A stretch of DNA of 43,700 nucleotides from an uncultured Chitinophagales bacterium (GTDB lineage: Bacteria > Bacteroidota > Bacteroidia > Chitinophagales > JAHDHT01), in the NCBI GenBank assembly GCA_938023075.1, contig CALHDG010000019.1, forward strand, positions 1 to 43,700. Reading direction: 5' to 3'. Below the pieces are notes generated by a model, which ran no database searches, was not told the origin of the DNA, and saw nothing but the letters and a program-made list of their open reading frames with translations. The position numbers and the translations under genes are program-made. Shown here piece by piece: positions 25,482 through 33,767 of this stretch. Numbering within the stretch: position 1 is the first letter of the stretch; the number at the start of each line of letters is the position of its first letter.

Positions 25482-26750
25482 CTATTTTATATTAAAAGTT
25501 TTTTTGATCTTTTTGATGTAATCTAACTTTTCCCAACCAAAAGTTTCGAAAGTTTTGCCATTTACCTTAATCTTGCCGGGTTTTCTACCCATGTGTCCAT
25601 ACGCGGCAGTATCTTTAAAAATAGGATTTTTCAATCCGAAACGTTCCACAATAAAGGCTGGTCGCATATCAAAAATCTCGTTGATTTTTTCAGCAATGTC
25701 TCCATCACTTAGCTCCACTTTTGCGGTACCATAAGTATCCACATATAAACCCACCGGTTTTGCTACGCCAATAGCATAGGCAACCTGCACTAACATTTGA
25801 TCTGCTAAACCTGCAGCCACACAATTTTTTGCGATATGACGGGTAGCATAAGCTGCAGACCGGTCTACCTTTGAAGAATCTTTACCAGAAAAAGCACCGC
25901 CTCCGTGAGCACCTTTACCACCATAAGTGTCTACTATAATTTTACGACCCGTTAAACCCGTATCTCCATGTGGACCACCAATTACAAATTTACCCGTTGG
26001 ATTAACATGATATTTAATATCAGCTGCATCAAACAGTTTTTTTATTTTTGCCGGCTGACCTTTTTTTACCATAGGGATTAAAATGTTCTTCACATCTTTG
26101 GTAATTTGATCCTGCATTTTCTTTTCTGCCTTTTTCGCGGCATCTTTTGCTTTGCCTTTTGGCATTACAAATTCATCGTGTTGAGTAGAGACAACAATAG
26201 TATCAATTCTTAAAGGCTTGTGGTTATTATCATATTCAATAGTTACTTGCGATTTAGAATCTGGACGCAAGTAGTTCATTTTTTTGCCTGCCTTTCTAAT
26301 TTTTGCCAAACTTTCTAAAATGGCATGCGACAAATCTAAGGCTATCGGCATATAGTTACTGGTTTCGTTGGTAGCATAACCAAACATCATACCTTGATCG
26401 CCGGCACCTTGTTCTTCTTTTTTGGCTCTTTCAACACCTTGATTGATATCAGCAGATTGCTCATGCAAAGCAGAGATAACACCACAAGAGTCCGCATCAA
26501 ATTGATACTCTGAACGATTGTAGCCTATATCACGAATTACCTGTCGAGCAGTTTGTTGTACATCAACATAAGCTTTGCTTTTCACTTCGCCACTTAGCAC
26601 AACTAAACCCGTAGTTACTAAAGTTTCGCAAGCAACTTTCGAGTTGGGGTCTTGCTTTAAAAATTCATCTAATATTGCATCGGATATTTGATCACTTACT
26701 TTGTCCGGATGTCCTTCAGAAACAGATTCTGATGTAAAAAAATATGGCAC
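25482..26750 (-). CDS. metK: S-adenosylmethionine synthetase MetK
   Basis: A 422-residue enzyme making S-adenosylmethionine from methionine and ATP. It begins with [20 protein letters not shown], contains [12 protein letters not shown], the phosphate-binding region [20 protein letters not shown] and [19 protein letters not shown]. The ATG at 26750 is supported by these first residues. The C-terminus [17 protein letters not shown] is full length. A diverged copy of its last 36 sense codons persists beyond the adjacent sulfotransferase gene. Confidence 0.97.
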   Translation of the reverse strand: MPYFFTSESVSEGHPDKVSDQISDAILDEFLKQDPNSKVACETLVTTGLVVLSGEVKSKAYVDVQQTARQVIRDIGYNRSEYQFDADSCGVISALHEQSADINQGVERAKKEEQGAGDQGMMFGYATNETSNYMPIALDLSHAILESLAKIRKAGKKMNYLRPDSKSQVTIEYDNNHKPLRIDTIVVSTQHDEFVMPKGKAKDAAKKAEKKMQDQITKDVKNILIPMVKKGQPAKIKKLFDAADIKYHVNPTGKFVIGGPHGDTGLTGRKIIVDTYGGKGAHGGGAFSGKDSSKVDRSAAYATRHIAKNCVAAGLADQMLVQVAYAIGVAKPVGLYVDTYGTAKVELSDGDIAEKINEIFDMRPAFIVERFGLKNPIFKDTAAYGHMGRKPGKIKVNGKTFETFGWEKLDYIKKIKKTFNIK

Positions 26751-26779
26751 TTGATTCTTTTTTTTTGATTTAAACGGGG

Positions 26780-26787
26780 CAAATGTA
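26780..26787 (-). promoter_or_regulatory. Possible -7 box for metK
   Basis: On the minus strand TACATTTG fits TAnnTTTG exactly, 29 nt before the metK start. I see no convincing -33 TTTG at the expected spacing. Confidence 0.3.
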
Positions 26788-26822
26788 ATTAATTCTGCAA
26801 GAACTCATTCATCAATAGGAAG

Positions 26823-28049
26823 TTAATTTATGTTGAATATATCCATTACTTCATTAACTGACTTTTTATGTGGAAAAAAATCTAACAATTTTAACATAAC
26901 CTGTTCAATAGTAGCATCCGGACAAGAAGCACCACAAGTTAAAATAATAGTAATGGGTGTTTTGTCTGGCAGAAAATTGGTGCTGGAAATTTCATTTTTG
27001 GTATGTAAATCAAAATGATGGATTAAGTTTCGATGTTCAATTTTTTTGGCATGATTGATAAAATATGAAGGCATTTTTTCTTCACATAACTCTACTATAT
27101 GAGAAGTGTTTGAACTATTATACCCTCCAACTACAATTGCAATATCTGCTCCCTTTTCTAATAAACCATAAGTTGCTCTTTGGTTGTCGTTTGTAGCGTA
27201 GCAAAGGGTGTCACGAGTATCGGCAAAATGATCTTTCGCGTTTTCTTCACCAAATTTTTCAATTAAGGTTTTTTTTAAATAGTTGGAAATTTCTTGAGTT
27301 TCGGTAGCCAGCATAGTGGTTTGATTTACTACTCCTAAACGATTTAAATGAATGGTAGGATTAAAATCATCAGAATACTTCCCTTTAAATATTTGTTCAA
27401 AATCATCTAATGATAATTCACCTTTTATAAAAGCTGCCAATTGTTTAGTCTCCTCTAAGTCACGCACAATTATAGAAGGTCCTTCTGAAGTGCTATGTGA
27501 GAAAGTCGCTCTGGTTTCTTCATGGCGGGCTTTACCATGAATTACAATGGCATAACCTTCTTGCCCTAATTTGTAGGATCGTTTCCAAACTTTGGTTACA
27601 AACGGACATGTTGTATTATAGGTTTGTACTTCAATTCCTTTTTCTTGTAATATATTTTCAATTTCAATTGTTGTACCAAATGCCGGAATAATTACAATAT
27701 CATTACTTTTTAATTCATCAAAAGGCATTAAAGGATTGCCAAAAGTATCCATTAAAAATTGTATGCCCCGTTCAACCAAATCACGATTGACTTCTGGATT
27801 ATGAATCATTTCGCTCAATAAAAAAATACGTTTGCCAGGGTTTTCTTCAATGGCTTTGTATGATATTTCAATAGCATTTTCTACTCCATAACAAAAGCCA
27901 AAATGCCGGGCGATAGCAAATTTAACCGGACCAAAATCTAATATTGTTGGACTAAAGTCTTTTTTTAAGGGATCATTTTTTTTACGGTACTGTTTAATTT
28001 TTGAAATAATGGTACTTCGATAAATAACCGGTATGTCAAATGATTTCAT
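26823..28049 (-). CDS. ispH: 4-hydroxy-3-methylbut-2-enyl diphosphate reductase IspH
   Basis: A 408-residue IspH of the long type. It reduces HMBPP to IPP and DMAPP, the last step of the MEP isoprenoid pathway. The three [4Fe-4S] ligands are visible: C53 in HFGFCYGVENA, the Cys in TTCPFV, and CYATNDNQ. GGYNSSNTSHIVELCEE and the C-terminal CGASCPD segment complete the family pattern. An extra N-terminal region of about 40 residues is typical of the plant/cyanobacterial/Bacteroidota form. It follows metK on the same strand, 73 nt apart. Confidence 0.93.
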   Translation of the reverse strand: MKSFDIPVIYRSTIISKIKQYRKKNDPLKKDFSPTILDFGPVKFAIARHFGFCYGVENAIEISYKAIEENPGKRIFLLSEMIHNPEVNRDLVERGIQFLMDTFGNPLMPFDELKSNDIVIIPAFGTTIEIENILQEKGIEVQTYNTTCPFVTKVWKRSYKLGQEGYAIVIHGKARHEETRATFSHSTSEGPSIIVRDLEETKQLAAFIKGELSLDDFEQIFKGKYSDDFNPTIHLNRLGVVNQTTMLATETQEISNYLKKTLIEKFGEENAKDHFADTRDTLCYATNDNQRATYGLLEKGADIAIVVGGYNSSNTSHIVELCEEKMPSYFINHAKKIEHRNLIHHFDLHTKNEISSTNFLPDKTPITIILTCGASCPDATIEQVMLKLLDFFPHKKSVNEVMDIFNIN

Positions 28050-28053
28050 GTTA

Positions 28054-28061
28054 CAAAGGTA
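28054..28061 (-). promoter_or_regulatory. Possible -7 box for ispH
   Basis: Minus-strand TACCTTTG is an exact TAnnTTTG match just 5 nt before the ispH start, which would give a nearly leaderless transcript. No clear -33 box. Confidence 0.25.
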
Positions 28062-28150
28062 AAGTATTGTGGTTTTAAAATTTGGATGTACTTGTTAAAT
28101 GTTGTGATGTTGTTTTGTTAGAAAAAAATAGTGCGTGCTTGGTGGCTTAT

Positions 28151-28294
28151 GAAGCGGTGCGAGGCTGGAAAATTAGCCCCGATTGCAGTGGTTATGCCGC
28201 CTGTAGCATAGGCAATGTAGCATAGCGGCGGCATTTGAACGGAAAGCGGGACCCTCCTTAATTAAACACCTTCATGTTTCGCTTCAAAAAAAAA
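28151..28294 (-). repeat. Type I hairpin element, copy D
   Basis: Read on the minus strand: T-tract, GAAGCG, 5' block CCCGCTTTCCGTTCAAATGCC, distal stem ATGCCGCC/GGCGGCAT, 3' block ACCACTGCAATCGGGGCTA, and closing CGCTTC, which pairs perfectly with GAAGCG. CCGCT to CCGTT in the 5' block is matched by ACCGC to ACCAC in the 3' block, a C-G to T-A compensatory change. It begins 18 nt after the tyrS stop. Confidence 0.88.
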
Positions 28295-28312
28295 GAAATT
28301 ATATTAAACAAT

Positions 28313-29590
28313 TTATTGTACTTCTAACAGGAAATAATTTTTCTTTCCTTTTTGAACTAAGATGTACGTGTCGTTCAAAAGATCAGCCGTGCTAACTTGT
28401 GCTTCTAAACCAACTTTTTCTTTATTAATACTAATCGAATTTTCTTTTAAACTTCTGCGGGCTTCTCCTTTTGAACTGACAATAGTTGTTTTATCAGCCA
28501 TCAAATCGACTACCTCAATACCGTGTTCCAAATCCGTTTTTTGAATGGTAAAAGTGGGTACGCCTTCAAACACTTCTTGTATCGCTTGCTTTGAAAGTTG
28601 TTGTAAATTTTCTTTAGTGGATTTACCGAACAAAATACCAGAAGCGGTGATCGCCAAGTCTAAATCTTCTTTTGAATGAACCAAGGTTGTTACCTCTTTA
28701 GCCAACCGGTTTTGAACAATGCGCCTGCCAGGATTGGCGCGGTGTTCTTCAATCAATTCATCAATTTCTGCTTTTTCTAATAAGGTAAAGCGCTTGATGT
28801 ATTGCTCGGACATATCATCGTCTTGGTTAATCCAAAACTGATAAAATTTATACGGTGAAGTTTTTTCGGCATCTAACCAAACATTATCATTACCATCGCT
28901 TTTCCCAAATTTTGATCCATCTGCCCGGGTAACTAAAGGTGCTGTCATGGCATAGGCTTTGCCTTCCGCTTTCCGGCGTATCAACTCGGTGCCGGTTACA
29001 ATGTTGCCCCATTGATCGCTGCCGCCCATTTGAAAAGTGCAATTGTGTTTTTCGTACAGATGTAAAAAATCATTGCCTTGTAATAATTGATAAGAAAATT
29101 CGGTAAAGGACAATCCAAACTCAAGCCGCTTTTTTACCGAGTCTTTAGAGGTCATATAATTAACGGTTAGATGCTTACCTATATCCCGGATGAAGTCTAA
29201 AAAAGTATAGTCTTTCATCCAATCGTAGTTGTTCACCATATTAATGGTCCCTTCTCCCCCAGCCTTTTCTAATAAATATTTTAACTGATGATGAATACCT
29301 GCAACATTTTTGTTGAGCTCTTCTTCATACAACAATTGACGTTCGTTAGTTTTATCAGTCGGATCGCCCACCATACCGGTTGCCCCACCAACCAAAGCAA
29401 TCGGTTGATGACCACAATGGGCAAAATGCACCAACAACATTGCCGTAGATAAATGACCGACGTGTAGTGAATCGGCAGTGGGATCGAAGCCGATATAGCC
29501 GGCTCTTTTGCCTTCCAACAAATGTTCTTCGGTGCCGGGCATTACATCGTGCAACAAACCCCTCCAACGCATTTCTTCAATAAAATTCAT
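28313..29590 (-). CDS. tyrS: Tyrosyl-tRNA synthetase
   Basis: A 425-residue class I synthetase. The HIGH-type motif is HVGHL in GFDPTADSLHVGHLSTAM, and the KMSKS-type motif is KFGKS. Tyrosine-pocket residues appear in QLLQGNDFLHLYEKHNC and QMGGSDQWGNI. The C-terminal S4 RNA-binding domain (about 360-425) is complete. I place the start at the ATG at 29590 (MNFIEEMRWRGLLHDVMPG); an upstream in-frame codon at 29677 would add 29 hydrophobic, non-conserved residues. Confidence 0.96.
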   Translation of the reverse strand: MNFIEEMRWRGLLHDVMPGTEEHLLEGKRAGYIGFDPTADSLHVGHLSTAMLLVHFAHCGHQPIALVGGATGMVGDPTDKTNERQLLYEEELNKNVAGIHHQLKYLLEKAGGEGTINMVNNYDWMKDYTFLDFIRDIGKHLTVNYMTSKDSVKKRLEFGLSFTEFSYQLLQGNDFLHLYEKHNCTFQMGGSDQWGNIVTGTELIRRKAEGKAYAMTAPLVTRADGSKFGKSDGNDNVWLDAEKTSPYKFYQFWINQDDDMSEQYIKRFTLLEKAEIDELIEEHRANPGRRIVQNRLAKEVTTLVHSKEDLDLAITASGILFGKSTKENLQQLSKQAIQEVFEGVPTFTIQKTDLEHGIEVVDLMADKTTIVSSKGEARRSLKENSISINKEKVGLEAQVSTADLLNDTYILVQKGKKNYFLLEVQ

Positions 29591-29607
29591 AAATAAATTA
29601 TATGTGG

Positions 29608-29615
29608 CAAAGATA
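29608..29615 (-). promoter_or_regulatory. Possible -7 box for tyrS
   Basis: Minus-strand TATCTTTG matches TAnnTTTG exactly, 17 nt before the tyrS start at 29590. It supports the shorter start, because the longer frame would begin upstream of the promoter. Confidence 0.3.
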
Positions 29616-29736
29616 AGGGCTTTGATGTTTTTTAGTAGGATTAACGAAAGATTTGAGCAAAAAAACGAGCTAACCATATTTATCTGTTAAATTGTAATAT
29701 TTCAATTTGCTTGTTTGTTTTCAACCACCAATAAGA

Positions 29737-31116
29737 ATGTTAACATCTATTGCACAAAAATTTAAAATAAGTGCTATTTTTGAAACTCGAATAAACGGTA
29801 TATATTCAATTTTGATAGCACAAATTATATTTATTATTTTATTATTGGTTACGGGATTTTTGTTTTTCAGAAAAGCCAAAGAAATTTACCAAAATATACA
29901 GTTAGGCAGAGCAGCGACACTCAATAATACAGGGGGCGTTAAAAATATGCTACTACTCGCTCTCGGGCAGAAAAAGATGTTTCAAAACATGTTGCCTGCG
30001 GTGATGCACGGCTTTATTTATGTGGCATTTATCATAACACAAATTGAATTGTTAGAAATTTTTGCCGATGGTGTATTAGGCGAACACCGATTATTTTTAA
30101 AATCTTTTGGCGATGGTTTTAAGGGCTTCTATACTTTTATCATCAGCTTTATTGAAATATTGAGTGTGTTAGCCTTAATCGCAACTTTCGTATTTCTTGC
30201 CCGGCGTAATTTATTGAAAGTGCCCCGCTTAGTAATGCCAGAAATGAACGGTTGGCCCAAGTTAGATGCCAACCTCATTTTAATATGGGAAATTTGGTTG
30301 GTTGTTCATATTTTTTTAATGAACGGAGCAGATGCCGCTTTACATCCCGATAAATACAACTTTGCCATATCAGCAAATTTTGTAGCTCCACTATTAAGTG
30401 GTTTCTCAGATGGTACTTTACAATTTTTAGAACGATGGGGTTGGTGGGGACATATAATTGGCGTGTTGGCTTTTTTGGTATATATCCCTTATTCTAAGCA
30501 CTTACACATTATTTTAGCCTTTCCAAATGCTTATTTTTTAGATGAAAAACCAGCAGGCAAAGTAGATAATATGCCAACCATTACCAACGAGGTAAAGGCT
30601 ATGTTCGATCCGACGTTTACGCCAGAGCCTGTTACAGACACTAACGGAACCACTCAAAAATTCGGAGCAAAAGATGCTACAGATTTAACATGGAAAAATT
30701 TGTTAGATGCCTATAGTTGCACTGAATGTGGACGATGCACCGCCGCTTGTCCGGCAAACCAAACCGGCAAACTCTTATCTCCTCGAAAAGTAATGATGGA
30801 TACCCGAGACAGAATTGATGAAATTGGCAAAGGCATGCAAAAAGAGGGCAAAGATTTTGAAGATGGCAAAGCCTTATTAGGGAATTATATTAGCAACGAA
30901 GAAATAATGGCTTGCACCAGTTGCAACGCTTGCGTTCAAGAATGTCCGGTAACGATTAATCCTTTAGATATTATTTTACAATTAAGAAGATACCAGATTT
31001 TAGAAGCTGCTCAATCATCGGAGGAGTGGAATGTGATGTTTAATAATATTGAAAACAACCAGGCACCTTGGCAATTTTCGCCAATGGATAGAGATAAATG
31101 GCGAACTGAAATATGA
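29737..31116 (+). CDS. Membrane Fe-S oxidoreductase subunit with two 4Fe-4S clusters
   Basis: A 459-residue protein. Residues 1-280 hold about five TM helices resembling the NarI/HdrE-like membrane cytochrome region. The C-terminal part has two ferredoxin-type cluster motifs, CTECGRCTAACP and CTSCNACVQECP. I use the ATG at 29737; a TTG at 29707 is the alternative. Together with the following CCG-domain gene it resembles HdrDE/LutA-type complexes that pass electrons between quinones and a soluble donor. It is divergent from tyrS. The exact redox partner is unknown. Confidence 0.8.
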   Translation: MLTSIAQKFKISAIFETRINGIYSILIAQIIFIILLLVTGFLFFRKAKEIYQNIQLGRAATLNNTGGVKNMLLLALGQKKMFQNMLPAVMHGFIYVAFIITQIELLEIFADGVLGEHRLFLKSFGDGFKGFYTFIISFIEILSVLALIATFVFLARRNLLKVPRLVMPEMNGWPKLDANLILIWEIWLVVHIFLMNGADAALHPDKYNFAISANFVAPLLSGFSDGTLQFLERWGWWGHIIGVLAFLVYIPYSKHLHIILAFPNAYFLDEKPAGKVDNMPTITNEVKAMFDPTFTPEPVTDTNGTTQKFGAKDATDLTWKNLLDAYSCTECGRCTAACPANQTGKLLSPRKVMMDTRDRIDEIGKGMQKEGKDFEDGKALLGNYISNEEIMACTSCNACVQECPVTINPLDIILQLRRYQILEAAQSSEEWNVMFNNIENNQAPWQFSPMDRDKWRTEI

Positions 31117-31158
31117 GTTATCAAATAATCATAATTCATACTTAATAAGTAAAAAAAA

Positions 31159-31944
31159 ATGACAGAATTGAATATACCAACAATGGCAGAGTTGTTGGCA
31201 AAAGAAAAAGAACCCGAAATTTTATTTTGGGTAGGCTGTGCGGGAAGTTTTGATGACCGGGCAAAAAAAATCACTAAAGATTTTTGCAAAATATTAAATG
31301 CCGTAGGTATTGAGTTTGCCATTTTAGGGCAAGAAGAAGCATGCACAGGCGATCCAGCCCGCAGGGCTGGCAACGAATTCCTCTTCCAAATGATGGCTTT
31401 GCAAAATATTACTACCTTAAATGGATACAACATCAAAAAAATAGTAACCACTTGTCCACATTGTTTTAATACTTTAAAAAACGAATATCCTGAATTAGGC
31501 GGTAATTATGAGGTAGTTCATCATAGCCAATTATTACAAGAATTAATTGATAGCGGCAAACTAAAAATGCAAGGTGGTGGTACTTTTAAAGGCAAAAAAA
31601 TCACCTTTCACGACAGTTGTTATTTGGGTAGGGCAAATGGAATTTATGAAGCACCAAGAGCCGTTTTACAACAATTAGATGCCGACTTAGTAGAAATGAA
31701 ACGCTGCAAAACCAAAGGATTATGTTGCGGAGCCGGTGGTGCACAAATGTTTAAAGAAGAAGAAAAAGGCGAACAAAGGATCAATCAATTACGTACAATA
31801 GATATGATGGAGAGTGGTGCCGAAGTAGTTGCCGCAGCTTGCCCATTTTGTATGACCATGCTTTCCGACGGTTTAAAAGAAAAAGAACACCAAGCAGAAG
31901 TGTTGGATTTGGCAGAGATTATCGTAAGCCAAAACCAATTGTAA
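31159..31944 (+). CDS. CCG-domain Fe-S protein (HdrD/GlpC/LutA-like)
   Basis: A 261-residue protein with two cysteine-rich CCG domains: VGCAGSFDDR ... TTCPHCFNTLK, then HDSCYLGR ... CCGAGGAQMF ... ACPFCMTML. These bind an unusual Fe-S cluster and accept or donate electron pairs. It begins 42 nt after the membrane Fe-S gene on the same strand and is very probably its partner subunit. LutB/LutC or glycerol-3-phosphate dehydrogenase genes, which would fix the pathway, are absent. Confidence 0.85.
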   Translation: MTELNIPTMAELLAKEKEPEILFWVGCAGSFDDRAKKITKDFCKILNAVGIEFAILGQEEACTGDPARRAGNEFLFQMMALQNITTLNGYNIKKIVTTCPHCFNTLKNEYPELGGNYEVVHHSQLLQELIDSGKLKMQGGGTFKGKKITFHDSCYLGRANGIYEAPRAVLQQLDADLVEMKRCKTKGLCCGAGGAQMFKEEEKGEQRINQLRTIDMMESGAEVVAAACPFCMTMLSDGLKEKEHQAEVLDLAEIIVSQNQL

Positions 31945-32068
31945 ACAGTCCTAAAAAATATTATTAGCCAAAAAATGTCACCATATGCTATTTTTTGATC
32001 TTAATATCGTTATAAATGAACGAAATTGATGATCTTTTTCGTTAAAATTTAAGATAAAAACATAAGTT

Positions 32069-32551
32069 ATGACATACTACGATGACATGCCCTTTGAATC
32101 AAAGGTGTGGATTTACCAAAGCGACCGCGATTTTAGAGATGCCGAAGTGCAAGGTATCCGGCAGCGCATGCGCGAGTTTATGGAAGAATGGTCGGCTCAT
32201 GGCAATGCTTTAAAAGCCTTCGGTGATGTCTATTACAACCGCTTTTTGGTAGTTATGGTAGATGAAAGTGTAGAAGTTGCCAGCGGATGCTCCATTGATA
32301 AATCGGTACATTTAATTAAGGAAATTTCTGCTGCTTTTGAAGTCAATCTGTTCGACCGGCTGTCTATCGCCTATATGCAAGGCTCCGATGTTTTTGTGGT
32401 TTCCAAAGCTGAATTCCAGCAAAAGGTTGACAAAGGAGAAATCAACGAACAAACCTTAGTGTTCAATAATCTCGTCAACACCAAAGCAACTTTTGAAAAT
32501 ATGTGGAAAATACCCCTGAAAGAGCATTATTTGTTCAAAGTAGTGGTATAG
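32069..32551 (+). CDS. Conserved Bacteroidota protein, 160 residues
   Basis: Starts MTYYDDMPFESKVWIYQSDR and has a well-conserved central RFLVVMVDESVEVASGCSIDKSVHLIKEI. Proteins like this are widely labelled ABC transporter ATPase, but there is no Walker A, Walker B or signature motif here, so I do not support that name. Cytoplasmic by sequence, function unknown. It is followed 27 nt later by type I repeat copy E. Confidence 0.75.
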   Translation: MTYYDDMPFESKVWIYQSDRDFRDAEVQGIRQRMREFMEEWSAHGNALKAFGDVYYNRFLVVMVDESVEVASGCSIDKSVHLIKEISAAFEVNLFDRLSIAYMQGSDVFVVSKAEFQQKVDKGEINEQTLVFNNLVNTKATFENMWKIPLKEHYLFKVVV

Positions 32552-32578
32552 CAATTCTACAAATACTTGTTTCTTAAA

Positions 32579-32703
32579 TTTTTTTTTGAAGCGAAACAGT
32601 GGGTCAACTAAAAAACGGTTGTCCCGCCATCCGCTCAAATGCCGTCACTACGTGAACGGCATAACCGCTACTGTCGGGGCTAATTTTCCAACCCTCTGCT
32701 TCG
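32579..32703 (+). repeat. Type I hairpin element, copy E
   Basis: T-tract, GAAGCG (32588-32593), 5' block GTCCCGCCATCCGCTCAAATGCC, a compact distal hairpin GCCGT-CAC-TAC-GTG-A-ACGGC, 3' block ACCGCTACTGTCGGGGCTA, and GCTTCG. Relative to the other copies TT becomes CA in the 5' block while AA becomes TG in the 3' block, restoring two pairs. It is the shortest complete copy and starts 27 nt after a stop codon on the same strand. Confidence 0.9.
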
Positions 32704-32787
32704 TACAATTCGTATTACAAATTGGTATAATGCATTAAATTCTTATCAATAAAATGATATATTCGTCCGTTTTAAAAATAAGATCAG

Positions 32788-33624
32788 TTGAATACAGAAT
32801 TTATATTACAGGTACAATGTGCCGACTGCCCCGGCTTAATTCATAAAATTACGGGGGTGCTTTTCAACCATAATTTAAATGTGGTTCGAAATGATGAATA
32901 TGTTGATCCGCAAAGCAATACATTTTTCAATCGTGCGCAATTTACAGGAGACTTTAATAGAGATCAACTAAATACAGAGTTAAAAGCTGCTTTATCTCCA
33001 TCGGCACAAATTAAACTGCTTAGAAGTCGACAAAAAAAAATTGTGGTGTTAGTTACTAAAGAACATCATTGTATATCAGACTTATTGACCCGGCACGAAT
33101 TTGGCGATCTCGGCGCAGAAATTAAAGCCGTTATTGGCAACCACGATGTTTTACGTAGCTTAGTTGAAAAATTTGACATCCCGTATTTTAATATAAGTCA
33201 TCTAAACATGGACAGGGCGGCGCATGAAGATTTAGTCATCAAAAAAATAAATGAATTTGAATTTGATTACATTGTATTAGCAAAATATATGCGCATACTA
33301 ACCGCCAATTTTGTTGAGCAGTTTCAACATAAAATGATCAACATTCACCATTCGTTTTTACCGGCATTTATTGGTGCCAATCCATACCGGCAAGCCTATA
33401 ATAGAGGGGTAAAAATTATTGGGGCAACTGCCCATTTTGTAACTGCCGATTTAGATGAAGGACCCATCATTGAACAAGGTATTCACAGAATCAATCATCA
33501 ATACTCCGTAAAAGAAATGGCAAAAGCCGGCAAAGATGTTGAACGCGATGTATTATTTAAAGCATTAAAAAAAGTATTTGAAGATCGTGTAATGATTAAC
33601 GGGCACAAAACTATTGTTTTTTAA
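32788..33624 (+). CDS. purU: Formyltetrahydrofolate deformylase PurU
   Basis: A 278-residue two-domain protein: an N-terminal ACT domain (about 1-80; VQCADCPGLIHKITGVLFNHN) and a formyltransferase-fold hydrolase domain. Catalytic features are INIHHSFLPAFIGANPY with the key His, and HFVTADLDEGPII with the Asp. It releases formate from 10-formyl-THF and so balances one-carbon pools. It starts at TTG (32788), with no ATG before the conserved opening. Confidence 0.94.
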   Translation: MNTEFILQVQCADCPGLIHKITGVLFNHNLNVVRNDEYVDPQSNTFFNRAQFTGDFNRDQLNTELKAALSPSAQIKLLRSRQKKIVVLVTKEHHCISDLLTRHEFGDLGAEIKAVIGNHDVLRSLVEKFDIPYFNISHLNMDRAAHEDLVIKKINEFEFDYIVLAKYMRILTANFVEQFQHKMINIHHSFLPAFIGANPYRQAYNRGVKIIGATAHFVTADLDEGPIIEQGIHRINHQYSVKEMAKAGKDVERDVLFKALKKVFEDRVMINGHKTIVF

Positions 33625-33628
33625 ACTC

Positions 33629-33670
33629 TATACGAGCAGAACGTCTTATTATTTGCACACTTGTCGTATA
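33629..33670. repeat. Inverted repeat after purU
   Basis: TATACGA (33629-33635) and TCGTATA (33664-33670) flank a 28-nt loop just downstream of the purU stop. It may be a weak transcript-end hairpin; there is no T-tract. Confidence 0.25.
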
Positions 33671-33718
33671 ACAAACCCTTGCATATTAAGAAAATCAGCT
33701 TAATATCAGATACTGCGA

Positions 33719-33747
33719 TTGTTTATGTATATTTTTTTCTATTTTCG
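33719..33747 (+). promoter_or_regulatory. Bacteroidota-type promoter for the AGCS gene
   Basis: TTG at 33719-33721, an 18-nt spacer, and TATTTTCG at 33740-33747 approximate the TTTG-N19-TAnnTTTG consensus. The start codon follows 21 nt later. The best-spaced promoter I found by eye in the window. Confidence 0.4.
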
Positions 33748-33767
33748 ACCTCATAATTTTTAGCAAT

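Noticed and set aside
32069-32551. ABC transporter ATPase annotation
   Set aside because: No Walker A, Walker B or LSGGQ motif in the 160 residues.
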